Of a DNA stretch of 64,000 bases, positions 45,069-53,795 are shown piece by piece; the stretch's first letter is position 1; the number at the start of each line of letters is the position of its first letter. The stretch is from NCBI RefSeq assembly GCF_019297835.1, contig NZ_CP079203.1:2656501-2720500 (forward strand). Reading direction: 5' to 3'. The position numbers were made by a program, and so were the translations under genes. Below the pieces are notes generated by a model. The model searched no databases, was not told where the DNA came from, and saw only the letters and a list, made by a program, of their open reading frames with translations. This DNA comes from Sphingomonas sanguinis (GTDB taxonomy: Bacteria; Pseudomonadota; Alphaproteobacteria; Sphingomonadales; Sphingomonadaceae).

Positions 45069-45491
45069 TTACCCCTGTCCCTCTTCGAGGACTCTCACGC
45101 CTTTCTCGGGGTGATCCCGATAATGGCGCAGTCGCGATTCGAGCGTCCCGATATGAATTTCGAGCTTGTGACCGTCTGGATCGAGGAAATAGGTCGAGGC
45201 GCCCTCGCTGCGATCCTCCTGCCAGATCACGCAAAATCGTTTCAGGCGATCACTGAGCGCGGGATAATCAGCATCGGACACGCTGAACGCGATATGGGTA
45301 TAATCCGGATGCGGCGCAGTGCGAGCATGTTCGTCCCGGGAAAGGCAGAGCCACAGCGCGCCTGCCTCCAAATACGCTCCATCCCCCCATAATGCGCGTA
45401 CCGAACATCCCAGTATGTCCCGATAAAAGAGTATGGACCGCTCCAAATCGGTGACGGCGAACGTTATATGATTGACACCTGTGACGCCCAT
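45069..45491 (-). CDS. fosA: FosA-type fosfomycin glutathione transferase
   Basis: 140 residues, vicinal oxygen chelate fold. The metal ligands H8, H66 and E111 and the catalytic T10 sit at the expected places. The potassium and substrate residues S95, S99 and Y101 in DRSEGASTYF and R120 match FosA, which opens the epoxide of fosfomycin with glutathione. The residue pattern supports an active enzyme, but only expression tests could show resistance. The ATG at 45491 is divergent from a GNAT gene 42 bases away. Confidence 0.83.
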   Translation of the reverse strand: MGVTGVNHITFAVTDLERSILFYRDILGCSVRALWGDGAYLEAGALWLCLSRDEHARTAPHPDYTHIAFSVSDADYPALSDRLKRFCVIWQEDRSEGASTYFLDPDGHKLEIHIGTLESRLRHYRDHPEKGVRVLEEGQG

Positions 45492-45533
45492 TGCGCTCGT
45501 TCCTTGTCGATGATCCCAGCCTATAGTTTCGCC

Positions 45534-46016
45534 ATGCCCATCCGCCCCGCCCTTCCCCAGGACCATGCCGCCATCACCGCGATCCTCATGCCGGTGATCC
45601 GGGCGGGCGAGACCTATGCGCTCGACCCGGCGATGACGCCGGAGGCGGCGCTGGCCTATTGGTTCGGCGATGGCAAAAGGGTCTTCGTGTTCGAGGAGGA
45701 GGGCGTCATCCTCGGCACCTTGTATCTGCGCGCCAATCAGGCGGGTGGCGGGGATCATGTGGCAAATGCCGGGTACATGACCAGCCCCGCCGCGCGCGGG
45801 CGTGGCGTCGCGCGGGCGATGGCGCTGCATTCCTTCGACGAAGCCCGTGGACTGGGTTTCGCCGCGATGCAGTTCAACTTCGTGGTCGCCAGCAACGAGG
45901 CCGCCGTGCATCTGTGGACGGCGCTGGGCTTCGCCACGGTCGGACGGGTACCGGGGGCGTTCCGGCACCCGCGTCTGGGGCCGGTCGATGCGCTGGTGAT
46001 GCACCGACCGCTCTGA
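45534..46016 (+). CDS. GNAT family N-acetyltransferase
   Basis: 160 residues from the ATG at 45534. The GNAT acetyl-CoA site SPAARGRGVARAM (about 83-95, the R/Q-x-x-G-x-G/A pattern) and the SNEAAVHLWTALGF motif are clear. Substrate is unknown; members near FosA genes are not specifically known to act with it. Transcribed divergently from fosA and convergent with the SDR gene that ends one base after it. Confidence 0.85.
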   Translation: MPIRPALPQDHAAITAILMPVIRAGETYALDPAMTPEAALAYWFGDGKRVFVFEEEGVILGTLYLRANQAGGGDHVANAGYMTSPAARGRGVARAMALHSFDEARGLGFAAMQFNFVVASNEAAVHLWTALGFATVGRVPGAFRHPRLGPVDALVMHRPL

Positions 46017-46766
46017 TTATCCGGCTCTGGCGACCTGGAAGCCCGCAAAGGACTGGCTGACCGGCATCAGCTCCAGCCGGTTGATGTTGAGGTGCGGCGG
46101 CAGTTCGGCGACCCAGAGCAGCGTCGCGGCGATATCCTCCGCCGTCATCGGGTCGGAACCGGCATAGAGCGCATCCGATGCCGCCTGGTCGCCGCCGGTG
46201 CGGATGGTGGTGAATTCGGTCTCGACCATGCCTGGCTCGATCGAGGTGACGCGCACCCCCTTGCCGTGCAGGTCGGCGCGCAGGTTCAGCGAGAATTGCT
46301 TCACGAACGCCTTGGTCCCGCCATAGACGTTGCCGCCGGTATAGGGATAGTTCGCCGCCACCGAGGACAGGTTGATGATCCCCCCGCGCCGCGCGATCAG
46401 GCGCGGCAGCAGCCGGTGGGTGATGGTGATGAGGCCGTCGATATTGGTCGCGATCATCGTGCGCCACTGGGCCAGATCGCTGTCCTGCGCGGGCTTGGTG
46501 CCCAGCGCGAGGCCGGCATTGTTGATGAGCAGGTCGATCTCGGCGAATTCCGGCGGCAGGCCGTTCAGCGCGGCGTCGAGCGCGTCCTCGTCGGTGATGT
46601 CGAAGGCGAGCGGATGGAAGGCCGCGCCCAGTTCGTCGGCCAGCGCCTGGAGCCGGTCGGCACGGCGCCCCGTCCCGATCACCCGCCATCCGGCCGCGAC
46701 AAAGGCGCGCGCGGTGCCCGCACCGATTCCGGCGGTCGCGCCCGTCACCAGGACAGTCTTCGTCAT
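46017..46766 (-). CDS. Short-chain dehydrogenase/reductase (YdfG-like)
   Basis: 249 residues from the ATG at 46766, which follows AGGAGA. The NADP-binding TGATAGIG motif is at 8-15. NNAG lies near 82-85, S134 or S135 and the catalytic Y148-x3-K152 form the active site. Residues 37-40 (RRAD) suggest NADP preference. It resembles YdfG-type 3-hydroxy acid and malonic semialdehyde reductases. The start faces an upstream gap of 190 bases with no clear motif. Confidence 0.87.
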   Translation of the reverse strand: MTKTVLVTGATAGIGAGTARAFVAAGWRVIGTGRRADRLQALADELGAAFHPLAFDITDEDALDAALNGLPPEFAEIDLLINNAGLALGTKPAQDSDLAQWRTMIATNIDGLITITHRLLPRLIARRGGIINLSSVAANYPYTGGNVYGGTKAFVKQFSLNLRADLHGKGVRVTSIEPGMVETEFTTIRTGGDQAASDALYAGSDPMTAEDIAATLLWVAELPPHLNINRLELMPVSQSFAGFQVARAG

Positions 46767-46960
46767 CCGTCTATCTCCTCTGAAACGGTTCGCGATGCTG
46801 GTATCCGGCGGGGCCGAAGATGGCAAAGCGTGCGGGATGCATAAGGCCGCGAGACTTGCCCCTGTTCCCGCCCCTCATCCAAGTATAGGAAATACAGGAC
46901 TTTTCCCGGATAGCCGGGTGGAGCGGGCGACGGCATGGTCGGCGTCGGGAGAGGAAAGGC

Positions 46961-47170
46961 ATGGATTATCGGCTGGGCCAGCCGCGACGAATCGCCACCA
47001 GCCATACGCATGGTCCGTTTCCGCGCGCACAGGGCGGGCAATGCGATTTCCGGCCCGCGCTGACCATGGTCTCAGCGGAGGCAGACGATCCCGCGACCGT
47101 CCGCGCGGTCTATCCCCGCCCCACGCCCGGTGATGACGTGGCGGAGGGCTGGGTCCGGGTCCGCTGGTAG
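46961..47170 (+). CDS. Small hypothetical protein
   Basis: 69 residues opening MDYRLGQPRRIATSHTHG; no domain is recognised. The ATG follows GGGAGAGGAAAGGC, a reasonable ribosome site. Codon style and length are acceptable but not decisive, so it may not be real. It lies upstream of the DsbA-like gene in the same direction. Confidence 0.4.
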   Translation: MDYRLGQPRRIATSHTHGPFPRAQGGQCDFRPALTMVSAEADDPATVRAVYPRPTPGDDVAEGWVRVRW

Positions 47171-47248
47171 GCTTATGGTTGCGGGGGCCGGATCGCCCTC
47201 CCACATAAGCGGGGCGGCCGCCTTGGGCCGCTTCAGCCAGGATCACCC

Positions 47249-47905
47249 ATGCCCCGCCGCCTGCGTATCGACTTCGTCTCCGACATTTCCTGCCCCTGGT
47301 GCATCATCGGGCTGCGCGGGCTGGAGATCGCGCTGGAACGATTGGGCGATACGGTCGAAGCGGACATTCATTTCCAGCCCTTCGAGCTGAACCCCGCCAT
47401 GGCGCCCGAGGGCGAGAATATCGTCGAGCATATCGGCCGCAAATATGGCGCGACGCCCGAACAGTCCGCCGCCAACCGCGCCAATATCCGCGAGCGGGCG
47501 GCCTCGGTCGGCTTCACCATGGCGATGGGAGACGATGCGCGCATCTATAACAGCTTCGACGCGCACCGGCTGCTCCACTGGGCGGAGGTCGAGGGGGGGC
47601 AGGCCGCGCTGAAGCATGCGCTGTTCGAGAGCTATTTCACGAACGGGCAGAATATCGCGGAGCATGACGTGCTGCTCGCCGCCGTGAGCCGCGCCGGGCT
47701 GGACACCAACGAGGCCCGCGCGATCCTGTCCTCCGACCGCTACGGCGCCGAAGTGCGCGAGGCGGAGCGGCTGTGGCAGGGGCGCGGCATCCAGTCGGTG
47801 CCCGCCATCGTGATCGACAACCGCTATCTCATCTCGGGCGGACAGCCGCCCGAATCCTTCGAGCAGGCGCTGCGCCAGATCGCCGCCGAACCTTCTGCTG
47901 CCTGA
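47249..47905 (+). CDS. DsbA/FrnE-like oxidoreductase
   Basis: 218 residues, cytoplasmic (no signal). Thioredoxin fold of the DsbA superfamily with the active-site CPWC at residues 15-18, then the helical insertion. [12 protein letters not shown] at the end and the [15 protein letters not shown] segment fit FrnE-like and 2-hydroxychromene-carboxylate isomerase-like proteins. A disulfide-handling role is likely. It is followed after 22 bases by msrB, another redox gene. Confidence 0.88.
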   Translation: MPRRLRIDFVSDISCPWCIIGLRGLEIALERLGDTVEADIHFQPFELNPAMAPEGENIVEHIGRKYGATPEQSAANRANIRERAASVGFTMAMGDDARIYNSFDAHRLLHWAEVEGGQAALKHALFESYFTNGQNIAEHDVLLAAVSRAGLDTNEARAILSSDRYGAEVREAERLWQGRGIQSVPAIVIDNRYLISGGQPPESFEQALRQIAAEPSAA

Positions 47906-47927
47906 TTTCACGGAAAGGACAGTCCCC

Positions 47928-48401
47928 ATGGCCGACACCCGCCCCGACACCCGTTATGCCAAGACCGAGGACGCGCTCGCGAAGCTGACCCCCGAGCAAT
48001 ATTATGTGACGCAGCAGAGCGGCACCGAGCGTCCCGGCACCGGGGAATATCTCCACACCCGCGAGCCGGGTCTGTATGTCGACATCGTCTCCGGCGAGCC
48101 GCTGTTCGCCTCGGCCGACAAGTTCGATTCGCATTGCGGCTGGCCCAGCTTCACCCGGCCGATCGAACCCGCCCATGTCAACGAGTTGCGCGACACAACT
48201 CATGGCATGATCCGTACCGAGGTCCGCTCGGCACATGGCGACAGCCATCTCGGCCATGTCTTCCCCGACGGCCCGCGCGATCGCGGCGGCCTGCGCTACT
48301 GCATCAACTCCGCCTCGCTGCGCTTCGTGCCGCTGGGGGATATGGAGGCGCAAGGCTATGGCGATTACGTGGATCAGGTCCGCGCGGCGGAGCAGGGCTG
48401 A
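47928..48401 (+). CDS. msrB: Peptide-methionine (R)-S-oxide reductase
   Basis: 157 residues. It reduces methionine-R-sulfoxide in proteins. The catalytic cysteine C125 is in [11 protein letters not shown], and the HCGWPSF (70-74) and HSHLGHVF-type segments ([10 protein letters not shown]) form the site. The four zinc-binding cysteines of many MsrB proteins are absent, so this is a zinc-free form. It follows the DsbA-like gene and is ended by a strong terminator at 48425. Confidence 0.94.
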   Translation: MADTRPDTRYAKTEDALAKLTPEQYYVTQQSGTERPGTGEYLHTREPGLYVDIVSGEPLFASADKFDSHCGWPSFTRPIEPAHVNELRDTTHGMIRTEVRSAHGDSHLGHVFPDGPRDRGGLRYCINSASLRFVPLGDMEAQGYGDYVDQVRAAEQG

Positions 48402-48424
48402 CCCGATCCTCCCCGGCACGGAGG

Positions 48425-48447
48425 GCTGTCTACACGGACAGCTTTTT
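48425..48447 (+). terminator. Intrinsic terminator after msrB
   Basis: GCTGTC pairs with GACAGC across a 6-base loop (TACACG) and is followed by TTTTT. It lies 24 bases after the msrB stop codon. Confidence 0.82.
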
Positions 48448-48490
48448 GGCCTGTTCTTCGTTTCCTGTGATTGGGGACGGGGAGGATGGG

Positions 48491-48774
48491 ATGCGTTGTC
48501 CACAATGTGATGGGACTGACCTGATCAAGCGGGGCCGGAAGGCTGGCCACCAGCGCTATGTATGCCGGGCGTGCGGTCGATACTGAACCGACAGCCAGCC
48601 CAAATTCAGTGTTGAGAGGCGCAGGCGCATCTGATCGAATCGTCAACCGCCTCGTTCCGCGACATGCTGGCCAGCTTCCATCGCCGAACCAAGCGCGCCT
48701 CCAAGACCCAACACATGCTCGAGGTCACCCTCGACATCTTCCTCGCCAAAAAACGCCTGAAGTGTCCAATGTGA
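48491..48774 (+). pseudogene. Transposase remnant (IS1-like)
   Basis: Two broken pieces remain. The first, 48491-48586 (31 codons), reads MRCPQCDGTDLIKRG.. with a CxxC..CxxC zinc ribbon, as in the N-terminus of IS1-type transposases. The second, 48625-48774 in another frame, reads FHRRTKRASKTQHMLEVTL.. as a plausible C-terminal end. Flanking bases are less GC-rich than elsewhere. Neither part can be functional. The IS family assignment is tentative. Confidence 0.5.
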
Positions 48775-48777
48775 ACA

Positions 48778-48904
48778 TTCCCCCCGGGTACGGGGAGGGG
48801 GACCATCCGCAGGATGGTGGAGGGGGTGTGCCGCTAGCTACGCCCTATGAGGAAGCCCCCTCCGTCAGGCCTAACGGCCTGCCACCTCCCCGTGACGGGG
48901 AGGA
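48778..48904. repeat. Paired palindromic repeat, family B copy 4
   Basis: Opens with TTCCCCCCGGGTACGGGGAGG and closes with CCTCCCCGTGACGGGGAGGA. The inner arms are GGTGGAGGGGG and CCCCCTCCGTCAGGC. It lies directly beside the transposase remnant and before the STT3-like gene end. Confidence 0.8.
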
Positions 48905-50674
48905 TCAACTGATCCGATACAGCCGCAACGGCGACCCTTTGGGCAACGGCAGCGGGGTCAGCCAGTTCGGCGTCCAGCCGCGCGCCATCCGGTCGTAAAA
49001 TCCCCCCGGCGCCCGCGCGCGATAGTTGGTCGACTCGGCCATATCGGGACAGATTAGCAACAGCGTCGCGCCGTGCCGCTTCATGATCGCGCGCGCCTGC
49101 GCCTCGCTGCCCTGAAAGGCGTGCTGTACGTCCAGGATCGCGTCGCCATTGCGGTGATACGGCCCCGCGATCGCGTCGTGATGCGTCGTCACGATCAGCC
49201 GCGGCCCCAGGTCGACGAAGGTGAAGACCGTCGCCTTGGGATAGGCATTCACCCGCGTCAGCACAGAGGTCCGCACGCATTGCCCGGTCGCACGATTGAC
49301 CCGGTTGGCATAAGCGCTCGGCTGGGTGGCGGGCAGGGCGTTGACGATCCAGCTCGCCGCGATCCCCGTCGGTAACAGCACCGCCAGCACGATGGCGGGC
49401 ACCCGCAGCAGCGGCGAGCGCAGCCGCGTCAGCCAGGGCACGACCATCCATAACAGCGCCGCGATGCCGGGGATCGCCAGCATCTGCGCCGCCGGGGCCG
49501 CACGCGCCTGCCACAACAGCATCAGGCAGGCGAAGGTCGTGAACAGCGCCACCGCCGTCCAGCCGATCGTCCGCCGCCGCCACGCCGCGACGATCGCCCC
49601 GATCATCCCGATCACCGGCATGATCGCCATGGGCAGCGCGACGCGTAAGGGATGCTTGTAGATCGGCTTGGCCTCCCGGACATTGTTCAGCCAGTTGCGC
49701 TGCAACTCGGGGCTGACCTGTTCGGGGCGGGTCAGGCATTGCGGGAACAGGCTGGCGAAACCGCCCGCGATCACCGCACCCGCGACCACTGCCAGACCCA
49801 GCCGCGCACCGCGCGACGCCGGGTTGATCCGCGCCAGCACGAACAGCAGCGCCCCCGCCGCGACCGTCACCGACAGCCACACCGGGGTCAGCGCGTCGCA
49901 GCGCATTGCGTAATTGGCGTTGGAGGCAAAGGCGGCGAACCCCGCCGCGCTTCCCCCGCCCAGGGTCAGCGCATAGACGGCCAGCCGGTCGGCCTCCGCC
50001 CGGTCCCATACCCAGCGCAGCGTCAGGATCGCGCCCGCCATCGCGGCATAGGGCAGCATCTCCAGTCCGATCGCCAGCGACACCGCGCTCGCCAGCCCGA
50101 CCAGCGCGCCGCCGCGCCGCGCCGCCGGATCGCACAGACCCGCGACCGTGACCGCCAGCATGGCCAGCTGCCACCCGTGATGGTCGATGCGCATCGGCAT
50201 ATACATCAGCAGCGTCGCATGGGCGCACAGCAGCAGCGCCAGCCCCACCGGCCAGGTCAGCACCCCGATCAGGCGGCGCAGCGTCACCGCCAGCGCGGTC
50301 ATGGTGATCGACAGCGGGATCAGCGGCGCCAGACCGCAGGCGAGTCGTTCGGCCCAGGCGGGGGTGGTGAACAGGCGGAAGAACAGGATGAGTCCCGCGA
50401 TGGGCAGGTCGACGATGCGGCTCCAATGGATGTCGAAGCCGACCGGCGGGTTCATCCGATACTGGCGCAGATCATACCAGTCCTGCCCCGCCATCCAGGC
50501 GCGGACCTGCATCAGCCGCATATTGTCGTCGGTGTCGCCCAGCGACCACCAGCGTATCTGGCCCCAGCGGTCGTACATGTACCAGACGGTGATCGCGGCC
50601 CACGCCACCAGCACCCAGCGTTGCCAGTTGCGGTCGATCTCACGCTGCAGACGTTCCAAAGACGCTTCCCTCAT
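48905..50674 (-). CDS. STT3/PglB-like membrane glycosyltransferase
   Basis: 589 residues with a dozen or so hydrophobic segments. Near the N-terminus the first periplasmic loop reads GDTDDNMRLMQVRAWM (46-61), an acidic pair at the position of the catalytic DxD of GT-C enzymes. MRIDHHGWQLAM and a long C-terminal soluble part (from about 470) resemble oligosaccharyltransferase-like proteins. These move lipid-linked glycans onto proteins or other carriers. The usual WWDYG acceptor motif of STT3 is not seen, so a different GT-C family is possible. Divergent from gtrA. Confidence 0.65.
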   Translation of the reverse strand: MREASLERLQREIDRNWQRWVLVAWAAITVWYMYDRWGQIRWWSLGDTDDNMRLMQVRAWMAGQDWYDLRQYRMNPPVGFDIHWSRIVDLPIAGLILFFRLFTTPAWAERLACGLAPLIPLSITMTALAVTLRRLIGVLTWPVGLALLLCAHATLLMYMPMRIDHHGWQLAMLAVTVAGLCDPAARRGGALVGLASAVSLAIGLEMLPYAAMAGAILTLRWVWDRAEADRLAVYALTLGGGSAAGFAAFASNANYAMRCDALTPVWLSVTVAAGALLFVLARINPASRGARLGLAVVAGAVIAGGFASLFPQCLTRPEQVSPELQRNWLNNVREAKPIYKHPLRVALPMAIMPVIGMIGAIVAAWRRRTIGWTAVALFTTFACLMLLWQARAAPAAQMLAIPGIAALLWMVVPWLTRLRSPLLRVPAIVLAVLLPTGIAASWIVNALPATQPSAYANRVNRATGQCVRTSVLTRVNAYPKATVFTFVDLGPRLIVTTHHDAIAGPYHRNGDAILDVQHAFQGSEAQARAIMKRHGATLLLICPDMAESTNYRARAPGGFYDRMARGWTPNWLTPLPLPKGSPLRLYRIS

Positions 50675-50748
50675 ACCCGCCCGCAGCCTAAGGCGCAGGA
50701 CTTGAGCGCCGCTCTATCGCGGGCGGCGCAAAGGGCAAGGTTGGGGTT

Positions 50749-51177
50749 ATGGCGACTCTGCAGCACCAGATCGATCGATGGCGGTCCAGCGGGATGCTGG
50801 GCCAGATCATCCGCTTTGGCATTGCGGGCGGATTGTCGACGGTCGTCTATTCCGCTGTCTATCTGCCGCTGACCTATTGGGTATTGCCGCACGACAAGGC
50901 CGTGCTTGCGGTGCCGCCCGCTTTTCTGGTCGCGGTGATCGTCGGCTTCTTCCTGCACAGCGCGTGGAGCTTTCGCGGGCACGGCACCCGCGACTCCAGC
51001 GGCCGGCAGCATTTGAAATTCCTCGTCGTCCAGGGCTTCGGACTGGCGCTCAATGCGCTGTTCACCTGGATCGTGACGGGGCTATTGCATCAACAACCCT
51101 GGGTCGCGCTGATCCCGGTGGTCACGGTCACGCCGATCGCGACCTTCGCGCTCAACCGCCAATGGGTCTTCGGATAA
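50749..51177 (+). CDS. GtrA-family membrane protein
   Basis: 142 residues with four hydrophobic segments. The N-terminal IRFGIAGGLSTVVYSAVYLP and the C-terminal FALNRQWVFG are the GtrA signatures. GtrA proteins flip or assist transfer of undecaprenyl-linked sugars in surface polysaccharide modification. It lies divergent from the STT3-like gene (74 bases between) and 4 bases upstream of the methyltransferase. Confidence 0.88.
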   Translation: MATLQHQIDRWRSSGMLGQIIRFGIAGGLSTVVYSAVYLPLTYWVLPHDKAVLAVPPAFLVAVIVGFFLHSAWSFRGHGTRDSSGRQHLKFLVVQGFGLALNALFTWIVTGLLHQQPWVALIPVVTVTPIATFALNRQWVFG

Positions 51178-51181
51178 GTTC

Positions 51182-51910
51182 ATGGACCGTATCGTTTACG
51201 ACCGCATGGCCGCGCACGACTCCACCCATTGGTGGTACCGCGCACGCCGCGACATCCTGGCGGACTATCTGACCCGCTACGGCAAGCTGCCCGCCGATGC
51301 GCGCATCCTGGAGATCGGCTGCGGCACCGGGCATAATCTGCCGATGCTGGCGAGCTTCGGCACGGTCGACGCGATCGAGATCGATCCGGCCGCGCGCGAG
51401 ATCGCGTCGCAGCGTCTGGGCAAGCCGGTCCAGGCCGCGCCGCTGCCCGAACTGCCGGGGATCGAGCGGGGCGCATACGACCTGATCGCCGTCCTCGACG
51501 TGGTCGAGCATATCCAGGACGATGTCGCCGCGCTCGCCGCGATGAAGTCCTGCCTGAAGCCGGGCGGCAAGATCCTGATCGCCGTTCCTGCGCATCAGTG
51601 GATGTGGTCGGCGCATGACGTGGTGAACCACCATCATCGCCGCTATTCCAAGGGTACCCTGGTCTCGGCGATCGAGAAGGCGGGGCTGCGCCCGCGCAAG
51701 CTCGGCTATTTCAACTCGCTGCTCTTCCCGCTGGCGGCGGCGGCGCGGATCGCGGGGCGGATCACCGGCCGCGACGACAGCGACGACTCGCCCCCGCCCG
51801 CACCGCTGAACAAGGCGTTCGAGGCGATCTTCCGACTGGAGCGGCATCTGGTCGGCCGGGTGCCGATGACGCCGGGGGTTTCGATCGTGACCTTGGCGGA
51901 GCCTGTTTGA
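51182..51910 (+). CDS. Class I SAM-dependent methyltransferase
   Basis: 242 residues. The SAM motif ILEIGCGTGHNLPM is at 43-56, with DAIEID below it and the post-I motif LIAVLDVVEHIQDD. THWWYRARRDIL near the N-terminus is common in methyltransferases of surface glycan clusters. Substrate unknown. It is probably cotranscribed with gtrA. A DUF-like HHHRRYSK segment is present. It is not obviously BioC despite the following bio operon, from which a repeat separates it. Confidence 0.85.
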   Translation: MDRIVYDRMAAHDSTHWWYRARRDILADYLTRYGKLPADARILEIGCGTGHNLPMLASFGTVDAIEIDPAAREIASQRLGKPVQAAPLPELPGIERGAYDLIAVLDVVEHIQDDVAALAAMKSCLKPGGKILIAVPAHQWMWSAHDVVNHHHRRYSKGTLVSAIEKAGLRPRKLGYFNSLLFPLAAAARIAGRITGRDDSDDSPPPAPLNKAFEAIFRLERHLVGRVPMTPGVSIVTLAEPV

Positions 51911-51926
51911 GGCTGGCGTTGGGGCG

Positions 51927-52011
51927 TGGCCTTCGACTGCGCTCAGGCTGAACGGAGGTTTGGGGAGTCAGCCAACTCGCTCCGTTCAGCCTGAGCGAAG
52001 TCGAAGGCCAC
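51927..52011. repeat. Paired palindromic repeat, family C copy 4 (arms inverted)
   Basis: The left arm is GGCCTTCGACTGCGCTCAGG..GAACGGAGG and the right arm CTCCGTTCAGCCTGAGCG..GAAGGCC. Compared with copies 1-3 the arms are swapped, so the CCTCCGTTCAG ends face each other in the centre. Located between the methyltransferase and bioF genes. Confidence 0.8.
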
Positions 52012-52068
52012 GGGAATCCCTCACAAACATGGTTCCGCTCCCCCGCCGGTCTGGCTAGGGAAGCCCCC

Positions 52069-53178
52069 ATGCTGGACTTTCATCGCGCCGATCTGGCCCG
52101 ACTGGCCGCGCGGGACCGATTGCGGGGGCTGGCCCCGCAAAGGGGCATGGATTTCGCCTCCAACGACTATCTTGGCCTGGCGAGCCACCCGCGTCTCGCC
52201 GCCGCCATCGCGCAGGGCGTGGCAGAGGGCATCCCCGTCGGCTCGGGTGGATCGCGGCTGCTGCGCGGCAACCACCCCGAGCATGAAGTATTGGAAGCCG
52301 AAGCCGCCGTCTTCTTCGGTGCCGAGGCGAGCCTGTACTTCTCCTCCGGCTATACCGCCAACGCCACGCTGCTGGCGACGCTGCCGCAGCGCGGCGACCT
52401 GATCGTCCATGACGCGCTGGTCCATGCCAGCATGCATGAGGGGATGAAGCTGTCCCGTGCGCAGGCCGTCTCGGTGGCGCATAACGATCCGGCGGCGTTC
52501 GACGACGCGATCGGCGCGTGGCGGGCGCAGGGCGGCAAGGGCACGGCCTGGATCGCGGTCGAAAGCCTCTATTCGATGGACGGCGACACCGCGCCGCTGG
52601 CGGACCTGATGGCGGTGACCGCGCGGCACGACGCGATGCTGATCGTGGACGAGGCGCATGCCACCGGCGTCTTCGGCGACCGGGGACAGGGGCTTGCGAC
52701 GCCGGGCGAGCGGGTCGTCACCCTCCACACCTGCGGCAAGGCATTGGGGTGCGAGGGCGCGCTGGTCGCAGGGCCGCGCATCGTGCGCGACTATCTGGTC
52801 AATCGCGGGCGAGGGTTCATCTTCTCCACCGCACCCTCGCCGCTGATGGCGCGGGGCGTGCGCGAGGCGCTCTGCGTCCTGGCCGACGAGCCCGAGCGCC
52901 GCGCCGCGCTGCACCAGCGGATCGCGCTGGCGGGCGAGCGGCTGGCGCGTCACGGCGCGCTGGCGAACGGCACGCCGATCATGCCGCTGATCCTGCACGA
53001 CAATGGGCGCACCATGCGCGCCGCCGAGGCGTTGCAGGCGCGTGGTTTCGATATTCGCGGCATCCGCCCGCCGACCGTGCCGGTGGGCGCGGCGCGGCTG
53101 CGGCTGTCGATCACCCTCAATGTCGAGGCGGCGGACATCCTCGCCCTCGACGAAGCACTGCACGAGGTTCTGGCATGA
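52069..53178 (+). CDS. bioF: 8-amino-7-oxononanoate synthase
   Basis: 369 residues. It condenses pimeloyl-ACP (or -CoA) with alanine. PLP lysine K224 is in [18 protein letters not shown] (194-200) holds the aspartate over the PLP nitrogen. [13 protein letters not shown] and [19 protein letters not shown] are the usual alpha-oxoamine synthase motifs. The ATG at 52069 begins a three-gene operon with bioD and bioA. The next gene overlaps by ATGA. Confidence 0.95.
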   Translation: MLDFHRADLARLAARDRLRGLAPQRGMDFASNDYLGLASHPRLAAAIAQGVAEGIPVGSGGSRLLRGNHPEHEVLEAEAAVFFGAEASLYFSSGYTANATLLATLPQRGDLIVHDALVHASMHEGMKLSRAQAVSVAHNDPAAFDDAIGAWRAQGGKGTAWIAVESLYSMDGDTAPLADLMAVTARHDAMLIVDEAHATGVFGDRGQGLATPGERVVTLHTCGKALGCEGALVAGPRIVRDYLVNRGRGFIFSTAPSPLMARGVREALCVLADEPERRAALHQRIALAGERLARHGALANGTPIMPLILHDNGRTMRAAEALQARGFDIRGIRPPTVPVGAARLRLSITLNVEAADILALDEALHEVLA

Positions 53179-53795
53179 GCGCCATCATCGTCACCGGCAC
53201 CGATACCGAAATCGGCAAGACCGTCTTTTCCGCCGCGCTGACCGGCGCACTTGGAGCAAGCTACTGGAAGCCGGTCCAGGCGGGAACCGATGACGAAGGG
53301 CATGGCGATGCCGAAACGGTGGCATCGCTCAGCGGTCGCCCGGTCCTGCCCTCCGCCTATCGGTTGAAAACCCCCTGTTCGCCACATCGCGCCGCCGAGA
53401 TCGACGGGGTGACGATCGACCGCGAGCGGCTGGCATTGCCGAATGTCGATGGCCCGCTGGTCGCCGAGGGCGCGGGCGGGGTGCTGGTGCCCGTTACGCG
53501 CCAGATGCTGTTCGCCGATCTGTTCGCGCATTGGGGCCGGCCGGTGGTGCTGGTCGCGCGGACCGGACTGGGCACGATCAACCACAGCCTGTTGTCGATC
53601 GAGGCCTTGCGGTCGCGCGGCGTGCCGATCCTGGGCATCGCATTCGTCGGCGAGGGTGTCGAGGATAGCGAGGCGACCATCGCCGCGATCGCCGGGGTGA
53701 AGCGGCTCGGTCGCCTGCCGCGCCTCGCCGAGCTGACCCGCGAGACGCTGGCCGAGGCGTTCGCCGCGAACTTCGACATCGAGGATTTCCGATGA
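53175..53795 (+). CDS. bioD: Dethiobiotin synthetase
   Basis: 206 residues. It closes the ureido ring using CO2 and ATP. The P-loop is GTDTEIGKT (8-16), typical of BioD, followed by [12 protein letters not shown]. The core [12 protein letters not shown] near 96 is also diagnostic. The gene overlaps both bioF and bioA by 4 bases. Confidence 0.95.
   Translation: MSAIIVTGTDTEIGKTVFSAALTGALGASYWKPVQAGTDDEGHGDAETVASLSGRPVLPSAYRLKTPCSPHRAAEIDGVTIDRERLALPNVDGPLVAEGAGGVLVPVTRQMLFADLFAHWGRPVVLVARTGLGTINHSLLSIEALRSRGVPILGIAFVGEGVEDSEATIAAIAGVKRLGRLPRLAELTRETLAEAFAANFDIEDFR

Noticed and set aside
48134..48586. Longer reading frame joining the end of msrB to the transposase piece
   Set aside because: Its first part is a frame shadow of msrB; only the last 31 codons, starting at the ATG 48491, resemble a transposase.
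51182..51910. Idea that the methyltransferase before bioF is BioC
   Set aside because: It is separated from bioF by a repeat, follows gtrA closely, and its THWWYRARRDIL start fits glycan-cluster methyltransferases better than malonyl-ACP methyltransferase.
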